A stretch of 64,000 bases of DNA from Flammulina velutipes. Taxonomy: Eukaryota; Basidiomycota; Agaricomycetes; Agaricales; Physalacriaceae. Below are positions 46,475 to 57,232 of the stretch, in pieces. Position numbers and translations under genes: made by a program. Position 1 is the first letter of the stretch; each line of letters opens with the position of its first letter. The stretch spans positions 1,302,001-1,366,000 of the forward strand of contig CM022375.1 in the NCBI GenBank assembly GCA_011800155.1. Reading direction: 5' to 3'. Below the pieces are notes generated by a model. The model had not been told where the DNA came from. It made no database searches and was given only the letters and a program-made list of their open reading frames with translations.

Positions 46475-47777
46475 CTAAACCTCCTTGGATATTTCCCCTG
46501 GTTCTGTCTTCCTACCATTGGGACCCTCGCAATATCTACTATCGTCCTCCACATCCCCACCAACAGACACCTCCGAACCAATGCTCCGCTCGAGATCGAC
46601 ACTATCCACGGCAGTGCTGGTAGGCGGCCGTGCGAAATGCAAGCTCTCCCCCAAAGACCTCATTGTCGATTGTATATGAGGAAGGGATGTCCGCGTCCAG
46701 GAATCATCAGGTCGCGCATAACCCGCTGCTACGCGAGCAATAATCAGCGTCGGCGCAAATCCCTACACAATACAATCCGAATCAATAACCCACTCAGCAT
46801 AGTTTCATGATGTCACATACCGTGATTGAAAACCCAACAGCGTGAGCAAAAGCCACCCGCTCGTCAAGCTCTTCCGTGAAATACTGCGTGTGCACCTGGA
46901 GCCCAATCTTGATCATGTAAGTGGCAGTATACAAGATGGAGGACTCGATGAGAATCTCTATGAGGCCGCGGTACGTCTTGAGTGATTTTCTCCAACCACT
47001 GACACTAGCGATGCGGCAGATAATCGCAGCGGTGCAAAATACGTTCGTTACGACAGTTGCCGACAGCAAGGATATGCCCAGGTTGATGAGCTGGTCAGGC
47101 ACCCAAAAGAACGGTGTAAAGTAGATGATGGATCGCCAAATGGAACAGACTAGAAAGTAGAAGGCAGCTCTCAGAGACGTAGATAGGATCCACTGCTAGG
47201 TACGCACCTAGTAAAGCGACAAAGGATGACCCAGGAAGAATAACGATGAACCATCTTTTGCCGTATATCACCCAACATCGCCAGATCTATGGTGTTCATG
47301 ATGAATGTTTAGTAGCATTGGCGGAGTGGGTGCTTACCATCGTCATGTCAGCCAGTAGAATACTTATAACATTCACCACTACATTTGTTACAGACAGTGG
47401 AAAGAGTTCCCTCTCCGAGGTTGAGTGTGAGAGGAATGCCACAAGTTGTGCTTCCCGGGTTTCTCCATGCTGTATGTAGATATTGTCGAGGTAGGCCCAG
47501 CTAATACTCACATGGATCGTGATGAGGATCCACATGATGGTGATGAGGACCGCCGAACCAACACGAGGCGGAGTGTTTTCGCGAGACACTGGATATATCG
47601 TTGAAGATACAGAAGTCAGGACAAGGAGGAGGACGTACAGGTCATATAAAGTGCGACGAAGTAGACAGAGGTATATATCCCATAGCCGAGGATTTCGAGG
47701 ATCTTGGCATGTAGACCAGTCGACAGTTCATACACAACCTCTTCCTCTGTTAGACCAAATTGGGAGCCGGAAGACAT
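46475..47777 (-). CDS. TM6: seven-helix membrane protein
   Basis: ATG 47777 (MSSGSQFGLTEEEVVYELST) to TAG 46475-46477, five exons, no break. Exon 2 has PPRVGSAVLITIMWILITIH and VISILLADMTM, with an inserted STSE stretch before the third helix. Exon 3 is IWRCWVIYGKRWFIVILPG. Exon 4 starts VCSIWRSIIYFTPFFW after splicing (GTGCGT donor, TTTCTAG acceptor) and has YRGLIEILIESSILYTATY. The tail is PDDSWTRTSLPHIQSTMRSL and ends GEISKEV. Charged substitutions in the tail set it apart from TM2. Confidence 0.8.
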
Positions 47778-47796
47778 GAGAGCGGTCGCGAGAAGT

Positions 47797-47837
47797 CCTG
47801 ACAAGCCTAACTTTGCTCGAGAACACTTTATATATAA
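47797..47837 (-). promoter_or_regulatory. TM6 core promoter
   Basis: TTTATATATAA (47827-47837) lies 50-60 bases upstream of the ATG. CTTGTCAGG (47797-47805, gene strand), one base different from the array element, lies 20-28 bases upstream. Confidence 0.5.
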
Positions 47838-47879
47838 CAATATCACGACGTAAAGTGAACGAGACGCACTCGTTTCAAT

Positions 47880-49499
47880 GAATTCATCATTCGAAGCTTT
47901 CCCCCATCACGATCTCGCTGGATTATCAGTGGTGCGCAGGCGCGATATATGAAGAAGCTTTGTTTCCATTGAAATGCCTAACTTATCATCTTGGATGATT
48001 GCCTTCCTGTTCACGGCTGCGTCGTTATCTGAAATACCCCGAATGTCAATCAGTTGTATTGTTCAAGATCGTCATATGAGCAGCCAACCTGGGCCTGGCC
48101 AGTACGTCCATCGTTTTTTGATCCAAGGATCCAAACAAGGGCACTTTTCACCGACTGTAGCTCAGCGAGAATATGATCGTGGGATGGTGGCAGGTCCAAA
48201 CGCGCTCGGATCTCCCTTGGTATTCGTCCAAGAGGCCGCGCTTCGATGGGAACGAATGAATAAATCAAAACAAAAGGTACGTACGCAAAGTAGAAGTACG
48301 TGAATTGGAATGTGTTGCCTGTGTTATCCTCAGCGAAGAGCATACACAGAAGTGAGAAAGAAGTGTGTACTGAAACCCAGCCCTACGATATTCCGGATGC
48401 CCATTGATCGTCCTGAATAGCTCGTATACTTAGCTGGTTTATACAAGTTGAGAACGAGCTCGCGATCTAGATGTGGTGCCGTTCCTAACGACTCAGAGTA
48501 AAATCGAAGCCAATAGCACCCCCGCGCCCAGATATGCATTATAGCCAGCGAAGATTTCGTCATATTCGTCCAGAAACGCACCATCGAACTGGACAGAGAC
48601 GTTGATCAAAGAGATGTACAGCCCCATCGGAAGGATGAACATTCGAGAGGGTTCATATATTGATGTTTCATAACTGAGCCTGGGGGAATAGCGCAAACAC
48701 GGAATTTAATTCCAGTGGTGGCGCAACTCGTTACATTTCCGATGATCGTAAGCTGCATCCATAGGTTCGTCTCCACCAAATAAGAGCCATCGCCCGTCCC
48801 CTCCAGCACCTTCTCCAGCCCACGCGTCCTTGAATCAGGTTTGAGGCCTGCGAACGAGCTGAACAATTCGTTCCGTAGTGCGTGTCCACGAGCGCAGGAC
48901 GAAAAGACAAGAATAACGTTGATTTACGTAAGGACGTCTTGGCCCGCGCCAACCATAGAGATGTTACGAAGCTAGGCGATTCGAATGGAGAGAGCCTGGC
49001 ATGCAAAGTAAAGGAAGACAGCCCAAGAGCGACGTCTCTCAATCGCAGCTTTCTGGCGATACATGTTTTCGAACGATAGATAGGAGGAGCAGACTCCAGG
49101 GAACTCTGGATGGGTACAATGAATATACGGTGGTTAGAGATTGAAGACGACATACTGCTGGCTGGATATACACGTGAAGTTGTGTATCGAATTGACCAAG
49201 CATCGGCGCACATATGTATAGCGAGCCTATACATAAATGACGTTAGTTCCATGATCTCCAAGCAATACAAGGCAACACACTTTTAGCCCAATTGACCGGA
49301 TAGATCATGTTGAGGACTGCCAAGGCCTCGAGTTCGCACCGCTGCTCCTTGACGCCCCAAGAAGGATGGCGGCATCCATTGGGCTCGCGAACCTTCTGTC
49401 CAATCGGAAAGCGATGTCGATGCTCGAGGGTAAAAGGAAGATAGGACGAATAGACGCCTGATGTCAAGTAACCGCGCGAACATCGAGGAGGATGAGTCG
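47880..49499. other. TM6 upstream spacer with duplicated segment
   Basis: 48300-48700 parallels the segment upstream of TM5. A 179-codon minus frame (48731-49270) overlaps frames of similar length and has no recognisable product. No gene called. Confidence 0.45.
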
Positions 49500-50710
49500 C
49501 TATGATGACTTCAGCTGGATTCGAGGCCGACGATTCAGATGAAATCTCCGTGTGTCGTAGATGAGATCTTCCGTAGGCTGGCAGGAGCGAGAACAAGACG
49601 ACACTTGGGAGGGGAGTATGGCCGGTGTAGGGTGAAAATGAGCCGCGGAGATATAGTGCGAAGAACCAACCATGTCCACGACAGAGCATCCTGGTGGCTC
49701 GCCTATATCATGCGGAGACGAAGTCTCCTTGGAGGGAGCACTAGATGTTGTCCCTGGCCTTTTCCATCCCCATGCAAGCTTCGCCTCGGGAACGATTTCG
49801 ACAACAAATAGACAGTGATCCGTTCCAGGCCACGTGTCCACGATCTAACAGGCGAAAAGATGAGCTGGATTGCGGCGGAAACGAATGGATAGAGCAGGGG
49901 GTAGGCAGACGAAGGACAGGAGATAACGAGCACATTGGCGGTGGGTGCAATGCGACTGGGAGACGCAGGCGCAGTTCGGACGATGGCTTGGAGCAATGAT
50001 AGCATGCGACCGGCGCAGAAGGTCAAGCTCGACGACAACTTTCCTCTTTGCCTAGGCCGAGAGGTAGAGAGCTGGTCGGAGGTGGCATTGGACGAGCATA
50101 CTTCAATCTGTGGCTTTTCGAGGGTCGCCTGTGCGATTCAACGGCGTAGAGGGCGCATACATACGCATCCTTGGGCGAGCGTTAGTCTTTCTTCCGTTGA
50201 CTTGAGCGGGGTACGCACTGCCACTAGCATTCTCGTCGTTTACGCGATCCTGCGCTCACGCGCATTTTTGGCAATGTCGGCTGTCCTCGATCTCAAGCGC
50301 TAGGTGTATCCGAGTTCCAATGGACGAGGATGCGTGATCAACTGAATACTTGTGATGAGATGCTGCGAGTAAGATGTAAACGATGTACGGCCGACATTAC
50401 CTTTGTTGACGGGGAAAAACTTCCCCTAGATGGTGTTGCTGTATGCTACGGCACAGAACATCCGTCCTTTGTGTTCCATGGTTGGGAGAGTCGTTGAAGA
50501 CGTTGTAGATGGTGGATTTTGGCGATCTTTTTGCTGAGTCCTTCGTATACGGACCGGCCAAAAAGTCAAGAGAATAAAGCGTGAATGGACGTTTCCGAGT
50601 GCCAAAAACTGAGCTGCAGCTGGTCGTGGTGGGAGGGAAGAAGGAGCAAGACGCTCACGTGGACTTGTAGGCCAGTGTTTGGCACTGTAACTGGTGGCGC
50701 AACTCTCCAT
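49500..50710 (+). repeat. Block R, copy 7 (core CACGTG at 50656)
   Basis: The core reads CTCACGTGGACTTGTAGGCC, GTGTTTGGCACTGTAACTGG, then TGGCGCAACT; a short TAACTGG insertion separates the last two parts. Preceded by GTGGGAGGGAAGAAGGA. Located between TM6 and TM7. Confidence 0.65.
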
Positions 50711-50910
50711 CCGCCACCATCATGTTTTTTTCTCAACCACTGGTCAGAGATATAAGCCTCATCTGACGTGCGCGCCGAGAAATTCATTTCAGTCTTACAC
50801 GAATGGACAAGTCAAACCCAAATATCTTGGGATGTCTGTGCATCGCTGGATGATCTATGCAATAATTATAACATGTCTACAAGAGTTGCGAACACAGTAA
50901 CGGGAACCAT

Positions 50911-52192
50911 CTAAACCTTGGAATCCTGCCCGAGCTCCGTCTTCCTACCACCTGTGATTTTTTCAGGACTCTCGCGACAAGTCTCGTCTCCCTCACCCAT
51001 GGCAGCAGACACATCCGATGTAATGCTCCGCTCGAGATCGACGTTATCCGTGACCGTTCCGGTAGCTGGCTGCGCAAAATGCAAGCTCTCCGCCAAAGAC
51101 CGCATCATCGACCCCATATGAGGAAGGGATGTACGGGTCCAAGAATCATCGGGACGTGCAAAACCTGCCGCTACGCGCGCGATAATCAATGTTGGTGCAA
51201 GTCCCTATACAATGATATCAATAACGATATGAGCAAGAATCAACACCCATACTGTGATTGAATATGCTAGAGCATTGGCATATTTTACCCGCTCGTCAAT
51301 CTCTGCTGTAAAGTATTGGGCGTGAACCTGGAGTCCAATCCTAATCATGTAGATGACAGTGTACAAGATGGAAGACTCGATCAGAATCTCTAAGAGCCCG
51401 CGGTAAGTTTTCAGTGATTTTCTCCAGCCACTGACATGAACGATGCGGCAGATAATTGCAGTAGTGCAAAATATGTTCGTAACGACAGTTGCCGACAGAT
51501 ATAAGATCCCCAGGTTGGCCACTTGGTCAGGTGTCAACAAGAAAGGTCTAAAGTAGAGGACGGATCGCCAAACAAATCCGACTAGAAAGCAGCTGTCAGC
51601 GTAGTACAACGGTCTGTTTGAGCCCTGTTGTGCGTACCTAATTCTGCTCCGAGGGATATCCCAGGAAGGATGATAATGAGCCATCTTTTGCCGTACAGCA
51701 TCCAGCATCGCCATATCTACATATTTTATGATAAATTCGAAGATCAAATCAATGAGCATGAACTTACCATGGTCAAGTCAGCCAGTAGAATACTGACGAG
51801 CGTCATGGACGAATTTGTTACAGACAGTGGAAATAGCCCCCCGGATCGGAAGGAGAAAGACGCTTCGAGCTGCGCTTCCCGGGTTTCTCCATGTTGAATG
51901 TATACATTGTCAAGGAAGGCCCAATTAGTGCTTGCATGGATTGTGACGAGGATCCACATAACGGTAATAAGGACCGCAGAGCCTACACGAGGCCTGTTTC
52001 CACGAGACACTAAAGATGTCGTTGAATGGATAAAAGTCAGATCATGCAGGATGACGTACAGGTCAGGTAGAGTGCAACGAAGTAGACAGTGGTATATATT
52101 CCGTAACTCAGGATCTCGAGGATGCTTGAATGAAGGTACGATGACATTTCATAGACAACCTGCTCGTCTGTCAATTGGGAGTCAGAGGACAT
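50911..52192 (-). CDS. TM7: seven-helix membrane protein
   Basis: ATG 52192, stop TAG 50911-50913, five exons. The N-terminus is shortened (MSSDSQLTDEQVVYEMSS lacks the usual NFG). Exon 2 has RPRVGSAVLITVMWILVTI and VSILLADLTM. Exon 3 is IWRCWMLYGKRWLIIILPG. Exon 4 starts VGFVWRSVLYFRPF after splicing and has YRGLLEILIESSILYTVIY. The last intron starts GTATGG and ends TATAG. The tail PDDSWTRTSLPHMGSMMRSL is close to TM2. Frame intact. Confidence 0.8.
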
Positions 52193-52231
52193 TGTGGCAG
52201 CAGACACAGAGAGCGCTTGTCGAGAGATCCT

Positions 52232-52239
52232 GTATTTAA
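52232..52239 (-). promoter_or_regulatory. TM7 TATA-like box
   Basis: TATTTAAG on plus (CTTAAATA on the gene strand) lies 40-47 bases upstream of the ATG. The CTCGTCAGG element seen in other copies is not preserved here; GAGATCCTG remains on plus. Confidence 0.35.
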
Positions 52240-53099
52240 GGAAAACTTGGGTATCGGAATGAGACAACACGCACTCGTATCATTATGATTATCATTGACG
52301 AAGTACACGAAGCGATGCCGCCTTCTCGGAATATGATCTTGCTGGGTTATCAGTGTACCACAGGTGCGATACATGCTGTGTCTGGGGCGCCGACTGGTGT
52401 CTTCCATCTTGAATGATCACCTTCCAATCCAAGGCTGTGTCATTATCTGCCTCATATCAGTGAACGACGTTTCAAGGATTCGTTGACAATCACTCCAGAA
52501 AGTACTCGGCAGATGTGCACTGGTATTCTTGATCACTGTCACTGAAGACAGGCATTATGCGTATTCATAACCCACAAATGATATCACCTGTAATTCGTCA
52601 AGGACGATTATAGACCAACGATTCGAACGCAACGAACCTAAGCAGCGACCACTTCTAGTTCGTCGTTTTAACTTCATCTGACTCGACCCCTGCCACGGTA
52701 TACCGTTCTACACCTCATGAACGAATCTAAGAGATGTCAGAAAGTCCCACTGTATGTTTGGCTTATAACATACTTACCATAATATAGAGGGGACCGACCA
52801 TGGGACTCGCACGTCAGAAGAGCTAATCACCCATGGGCCATGAACCAAAGCTTTGACCAGACGGCGCCTACAACATCTCATAGGCAAGAGGGGGGCTCCC
52901 TCGTGACCCGAGAAATATTTCCGCCGCCGTGTAAATTGTCTCGTCAGATATTAACGGCCTGCCAATCGCCTCAAGGTAAAGGAGCGAACGAGCTTGAACC
53001 CATCTCGTGGTGGTTGACGACATCACTGAGGTCCGCGGGAAAGTCCACTGTGGTTCAACTGCAGCATGACGTACGCATATGAGTGCCACCCTAGACGCG
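52240..53099. other. TM7 upstream spacer
   Basis: Starts with sequence similar to the other TM upstream regions (GCTGTGTCATTATCTG near 52433), then nothing recognised. Confidence 0.4.
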
Positions 53100-53660
53100 A
53101 GCTATCACTGCCTCTACAGGCTCTAGTCTTCGCGCATCCCTGTCACAACGCGAACATTACAGTTATCCTCAAATCTGCCTGCCATGCTGGATGCATCCGA
53201 GCTCAAATTGACACTTAACCGAGGGATATACGCCTGAGGACGAGGTGAGAAAGGCGCAAACGGTGCGCGGCCGGACGCATACCTTTCGACGAAACTTTCT
53301 ATACAGCACTCATGCATAGGCTAACATCCATAAGAACATCTGTTTGCATCCTGGTGGCCTTGTATGCTGTAGACGGTGAATTTTGACAATCTTTTGCGTG
53401 GTTCTTCGAATGCATTTTCGTTCAAGTAGTAAGGCAGAAATTTAGGACGAGTGGAACGATCCTGAGCGCGAAAGGAGAGGTGAGTGCAGCTCGGTGGGTA
53501 GCGCCATGACGGGAGGGAAGACGGAGCAAAACATTCACGTGGGCTTGTAGGCTCATGTTTGGCAACGTGGCGCAAACAGACGCATTAGGATAAACCTAGA
53601 ATTCGATGCCGAAATGTCAGCTTAACGCTCAGCGGGAGTCTTGTCTGTACGCAGACTTCG
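53100..53660 (+). repeat. Block R, copy 8 (core CACGTG at 53536)
   Basis: The core reads TTCACGTGGGCTTGTAGGC, CATGTTTGGCAACGTGGCGC, preceded by ATGACGGGAGGGAAGACGGA. The right arm after 53600 has CTTAACGCTCAGCGGGAGTC, almost identical to copy 4. Lies between TM7 and TM8. Confidence 0.7.
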
Positions 53661-54355
53661 TCTCTAACTGCCCATCACTTCATTTCTATCAAGGGCCTTG
53701 TCTATCGTCGCGACTGTGTATACCTTTGAGCGCCGGCGCTAATCGAAGGCTTACTGTTTTATGGGTCTGTCCATTGGGCTCACTACACTCAACCTCAATT
53801 GCGCCTCTGGGATCCATAATTTACCCGTCAACGTGGAGGCCTCATATTCTCTTCTCTTAGTATTAGCTGCCACTGTGTATCGCATTATCTACCTGTAAGG
53901 TCCTCTCATGACGCCTTCGCATTTTCTCTTCCTACTCTTCGTCCTAACCTCCTCCCCGCAATCTATAAGTGTAGTACCCTTGACGCAAGACTCTACGGAT
54001 CCTTGGGCTCTGCTGTCTTTACGGAATTTGGCATTATTTCCCGACAGAATCTACAGATGGCGTCGGGCTCGTAGAAGACGAAACACACGAAGTGGATACT
54101 TGTAGATGAACTGACGTCTCGTTCAAGAAGCCGTTTGTTAGGCCAGTGTATCCATATGGACGCTAAGCGGACTAGAGTCGAGGAAGTAGCATACGTGGTA
54201 TCGCTCCCGGACCTGGTAGTCTGTGGCGCAAGTCAATGAAAATATTTAAGATAGCTAAGTAAATAAGTTGGTTGGTCCAAATGTATAAGACGTAGAAAGA
54301 ATGAAGGGGGAACATAGTTAGAGCAATCGGACAAAGTAACTTGAATACGAACAGC
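53661..54355. other. Right arm of block R copy 8 and spacer before TM8
   Basis: No supported gene. The frame at 53606-53860 parallels that at 32668-32907 through DNA homology. Confidence 0.35.
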
Positions 54356-54707
54356 CTAAACCTCCTTGTACACTTTCACGGGGTCCTTCTTTCCACCGCC
54401 CGTCGTTGACTTAGGACTTTCGCAACGATTGCTTCCATCGTCCACGGCAGCAGACACCTCCACCTCGATGCTCCGTTCGAGATCGACATTATCCGTGACG
54501 GTGCCAGTGGCTGGCTGGGCAAAATGGAGACTCTCTGCCAAAGACCGCATCGTCGACCCCATATGAGGAAGGGATGTATGTGTCCATGAATCGTCGGGTC
54601 GCGCGTAACCTGCTGCTACACGAGCAATAATCAATGTCGGTGCGAGCCCCTACACAATGAGATGCCAGTGAATAACCAGAGACGCGTAAATCAAGATTCG
54701 ACAGTCC
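54356..54707 (-). pseudogene. TM8: last exon of a seven-helix gene cut by a retrotransposon
   Basis: Exon 54356-54649 encodes GLAPTLIIARVAAGYARPDD, then SWTHTSLPHMGSTMRSL and a tail ending DPVKVYKEV before TAG 54356-54358. The intron begins (on the gene strand, ends) at 54650 with its AG and runs 58 bases to 54707, where the LTR of the gypsy element starts. Sibling introns are about that long, so the element landed at or next to the 5' splice site. The first four exons, if they survive, lie beyond the element and outside the window. Confidence 0.85.
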
Positions 54708-54928
54708 TGTAAGGGTTACGGCCCACTTTGCTTTGTTCACTCGATCTTCGCACAACAGGTGGTACTATTGTTAAAGACTACTTAGTGATACAAGCGATGT
54801 GGGTGGTAAAAAGTTAATCTACGTGAGCAAAGATCGAGCGGTATATAACTATGGTCAATATAATCACATGCTAAATAGAGATGGGGAAATATGAGTCATA
54901 AGGAACGTGTTAAGTAGGAATCGTTACA
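54708..54928 (-). repeat. 3' LTR of the gypsy element, 221 bases
   Basis: It begins TGTAAGGG and ends CGTTACA on plus, so the termini TGTAA/TTACA are perfectly inverted, as expected for LTR ends. It directly abuts a polypurine tract on its inner side. The gene strand reads TGTAACGATTCC at the start. A GTTATATACC word inside could serve as a TATA box. A second LTR is not in the window, so identity between LTRs cannot be measured. Confidence 0.8.
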
Positions 54929-54936
54929 CCCTCCCC
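54929..54936 (-). other. Polypurine tract of the gypsy element
   Basis: GGGGAGGG on the minus strand lies directly next to the LTR start TGTAAC, the standard place for priming of plus-strand DNA synthesis. It is only 21 bases from the stop of the extra ORF. Confidence 0.7.
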
Positions 54937-54957
54937 GGAGAGATCTGCGCCACAGAT

Positions 54958-57171
54958 CTAATTGGAATCAATGGGCGGAGAAATTTCCATGTTAGCGTCG
55001 GTATCGTCGGATTGGGTCGGAAGAGGAGGCGACGGGATAGATCCATCAACAGGATCTGTAGGTCCATCCACAGGACTTACAGTAGCCTCCTCAAGACAAA
55101 TGGGGTATCCTAACGACCTCCGGCGACGATGCTCGGCCATATTCACCAGATCCCAATCGTGAGGGAACTCCTCCTGAATGTTGGCGAACCCAACTGGAAG
55201 TCGGGAGTCGGGGGCGCCACGGATATCCCAATTAGGATTGAGACCCCGTACTAGGAAGTCGATCGAAATCCGAGTGAGCGCGTTTTTGGCAATGTCGCGG
55301 GTATGGAATGAGGGGACATTGACGGGATCAACGAACCAAAGAAGTAAATGAAGTCCATATGGGCGAATAAAATGCATCAAAGGAAGGTTGATGCCACAGT
55401 TGGCCATATGAGAGGCTACGTCAATCAGACGCGCGTTAGTCACATTCACCTCGGGGAATAGTTGGTATTGTAGAGTAGGAGCTACCGACAGGCGAGCGGC
55501 GACTAAGAGATCCCCGTATATTTCGGGCGCGCCAATCAGAGTAGCCACTAGGATGAGTATCAGGTCCACGGCGGGTTTATGATGGACGCGACCGTATGAC
55601 GGAAAGGTATTTCGGACCATAAATAGTCCGAGGAAGGTGCGGTAGTCGATGCGGTCCAAAGTTAGTTTAGTACCGCGTAAAGCTCGGTCCGTTCCACAAG
55701 TGATACAGTGAGCTATGAATGTTTTCCAGTCCGCACGATCGCCTCGTGGAGTGGAGGAAGTAGAAAATGGAAGGGGTTTGAGCGGGGGTAGGTTCTTGCC
55801 CGAAAGGCCGTCATCCGAGTGTGGCGCAGAAAGTATAGGGTTGGCCCAATCAAGCAGGAATGGGTTGCGTTTCTGTAAAAGAAGAGCGCGCCTGAATGCC
55901 AAGGGGGTGTGCCTACGCCCGCTGACAGAAATTGCCCTGCCGAAGCCAGAAGAGGGAGGTATGTGGCTTAGGTGTTGTGCCGCCACTAGTACGAATGAGA
56001 AGTCATGATATGCTGTAAAATTTCCCGTTGACTGAGCGTCGGTAAATACACTATCGACGTCTGATATGGTGTTGAAGCGGCCATTCGCTCGTCCGTCATG
56101 TATGAACGTATCGTCAAGAATGACGGGAAGGTGAGGGAGGACCATGGGGTCGAAGAACGATTGGGCTTTCATAGCGAGGGGAATAGACACTGGTTCCAGC
56201 AATCCCACTACGGGGTGAGGTGTGTCCTTTCGGGGACGTTTCCATTGAGAAGGAGCGGTTGGACGTCCTCGAGTAGATCGACTAGTGCCCCGAATTGGTC
56301 CAATGATAGGTGCGATGCGTGCTGTTTTGACGCGTGGTCGAGGCTGGATTATTTGTTCCGGCTCATAGTTGCGAGTAATTGCTCGCTGGTTCGATTGGGC
56401 CTGGCTATAAAAGCCTACATGGGATGCATAAGATTCGGGGTCTACGTCCATAGGGTGGTTCTTACCTATTGACGAGTTGTCAATGATAAGCTCCACTGAG
56501 TCGGGGGATCCCGACATTTCTATGTCTTCCCGTTGTGCGTCCTGGAGGACGGCTTGGGGGGAGGTGGCGTTGTTATGCGCGCTGGATTTATATGTTTCAT
56601 CAGCTTGGAATAAGCTGGACGGCGTGATGTTAACTTGCCTGTCGTCTAATTGATCGACTGAGAGATGAGCTTGCGTCGGCACGAAGTGCTGGTGCGTCGG
56701 GAACATTGGAGGGGGCATTGCCATTCCAGGGTGCATACCTCCCCATCCCGGGTATTGACTAGTGAAGCCAGGGTTGTACATTTGAGCTTGCATATAGCCG
56801 GGAAACTGTTGGAACTGCGCTGCTGTACGCCTGTTAGTCTGGGATTGGGTGCTCGGCGGAGCGAACATACTGCTATGATGTTGGAACGTCATGGGGTTCC
56901 CCCCCTCCAAAGAAGGTGGTTTGTAGCTTTCTTGCGAGTTGCTGACGTGGTAATTGCGGTCGTCAGCGCTGCTCGTCGTTAGCTGTGCCATTGGCTGCTG
57001 CATCATTCCTGGGAGCGCGTGCATGGGGAAGCCGTAGGGGTATCCGTAGTAGTGCATGTTATAAAGCTTAGGCGTCGAAGATTTGAGTTCAGGCGATGTC
57101 TGATACGGTTTACGCCTTGTATAAGCGCTTTTTATACATGTTAAGAGCTGCTTCGAGGCGTGGCGTACCAT
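54958..57171 (-). CDS. Extra ORF (ORF3) inside the retrotransposon, unknown function
   Basis: 737 residues from ATG 57171 to TAG 54958-54960, 61 bases after pol ends and 21 bases before the polypurine tract, so wholly within the element. Residues 1-180 are low complexity, rich in M, P, Q, G and Y (MHYYGYPYGFPMHALPGMMQ), prion-like. About residues 275-320 are basic with RPRVKTARIAPIIGPIRGTS and RGRP plus KRPRKD, resembling AT-hook/nuclear signals. About residues 330-690 look globular, with FGRAISVSGRRHTPLAFRRA and DYRTFLGLFMVRNTFPSYG. There is no signal peptide, no clear transmembrane helix and no Cys/His finger, so it is not envelope-like despite its position. Candidates are a DNA/RNA-binding accessory protein or captured host sequence. 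No homolog recognised. Confidence 0.75.
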   Translation of the reverse strand: MVRHASKQLLTCIKSAYTRRKPYQTSPELKSSTPKLYNMHYYGYPYGFPMHALPGMMQQPMAQLTTSSADDRNYHVSNSQESYKPPSLEGGNPMTFQHHSSMFAPPSTQSQTNRRTAAQFQQFPGYMQAQMYNPGFTSQYPGWGGMHPGMAMPPPMFPTHQHFVPTQAHLSVDQLDDRQVNITPSSLFQADETYKSSAHNNATSPQAVLQDAQREDIEMSGSPDSVELIIDNSSIGKNHPMDVDPESYASHVGFYSQAQSNQRAITRNYEPEQIIQPRPRVKTARIAPIIGPIRGTSRSTRGRPTAPSQWKRPRKDTPHPVVGLLEPVSIPLAMKAQSFFDPMVLPHLPVILDDTFIHDGRANGRFNTISDVDSVFTDAQSTGNFTAYHDFSFVLVAAQHLSHIPPSSGFGRAISVSGRRHTPLAFRRALLLQKRNPFLLDWANPILSAPHSDDGLSGKNLPPLKPLPFSTSSTPRGDRADWKTFIAHCITCGTDRALRGTKLTLDRIDYRTFLGLFMVRNTFPSYGRVHHKPAVDLILILVATLIGAPEIYGDLLVAARLSVAPTLQYQLFPEVNVTNARLIDVASHMANCGINLPLMHFIRPYGLHLLLWFVDPVNVPSFHTRDIAKNALTRISIDFLVRGLNPNWDIRGAPDSRLPVGFANIQEEFPHDWDLVNMAEHRRRRSLGYPICLEEATVSPVDGPTDPVDGSIPSPPLPTQSDDTDANMEISPPIDSN

Positions 57172-57232
57172 TATACCTAAATGGGGAAATCATATTTCCC
57201 ATATGGTACTCAACGCTTGGATTCGCCTCGCG

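Noticed and set aside
48731..49270. 179-codon minus-strand ORF upstream of TM6
   Set aside because: Overlaps several equally long frames, composition is not protein-like, and there is no conserved counterpart upstream of TM5.
54958..57171. ORF3 as a retroviral-type envelope gene
   Set aside because: No signal peptide, no transmembrane helix and no cysteine pattern; only the position resembles env.
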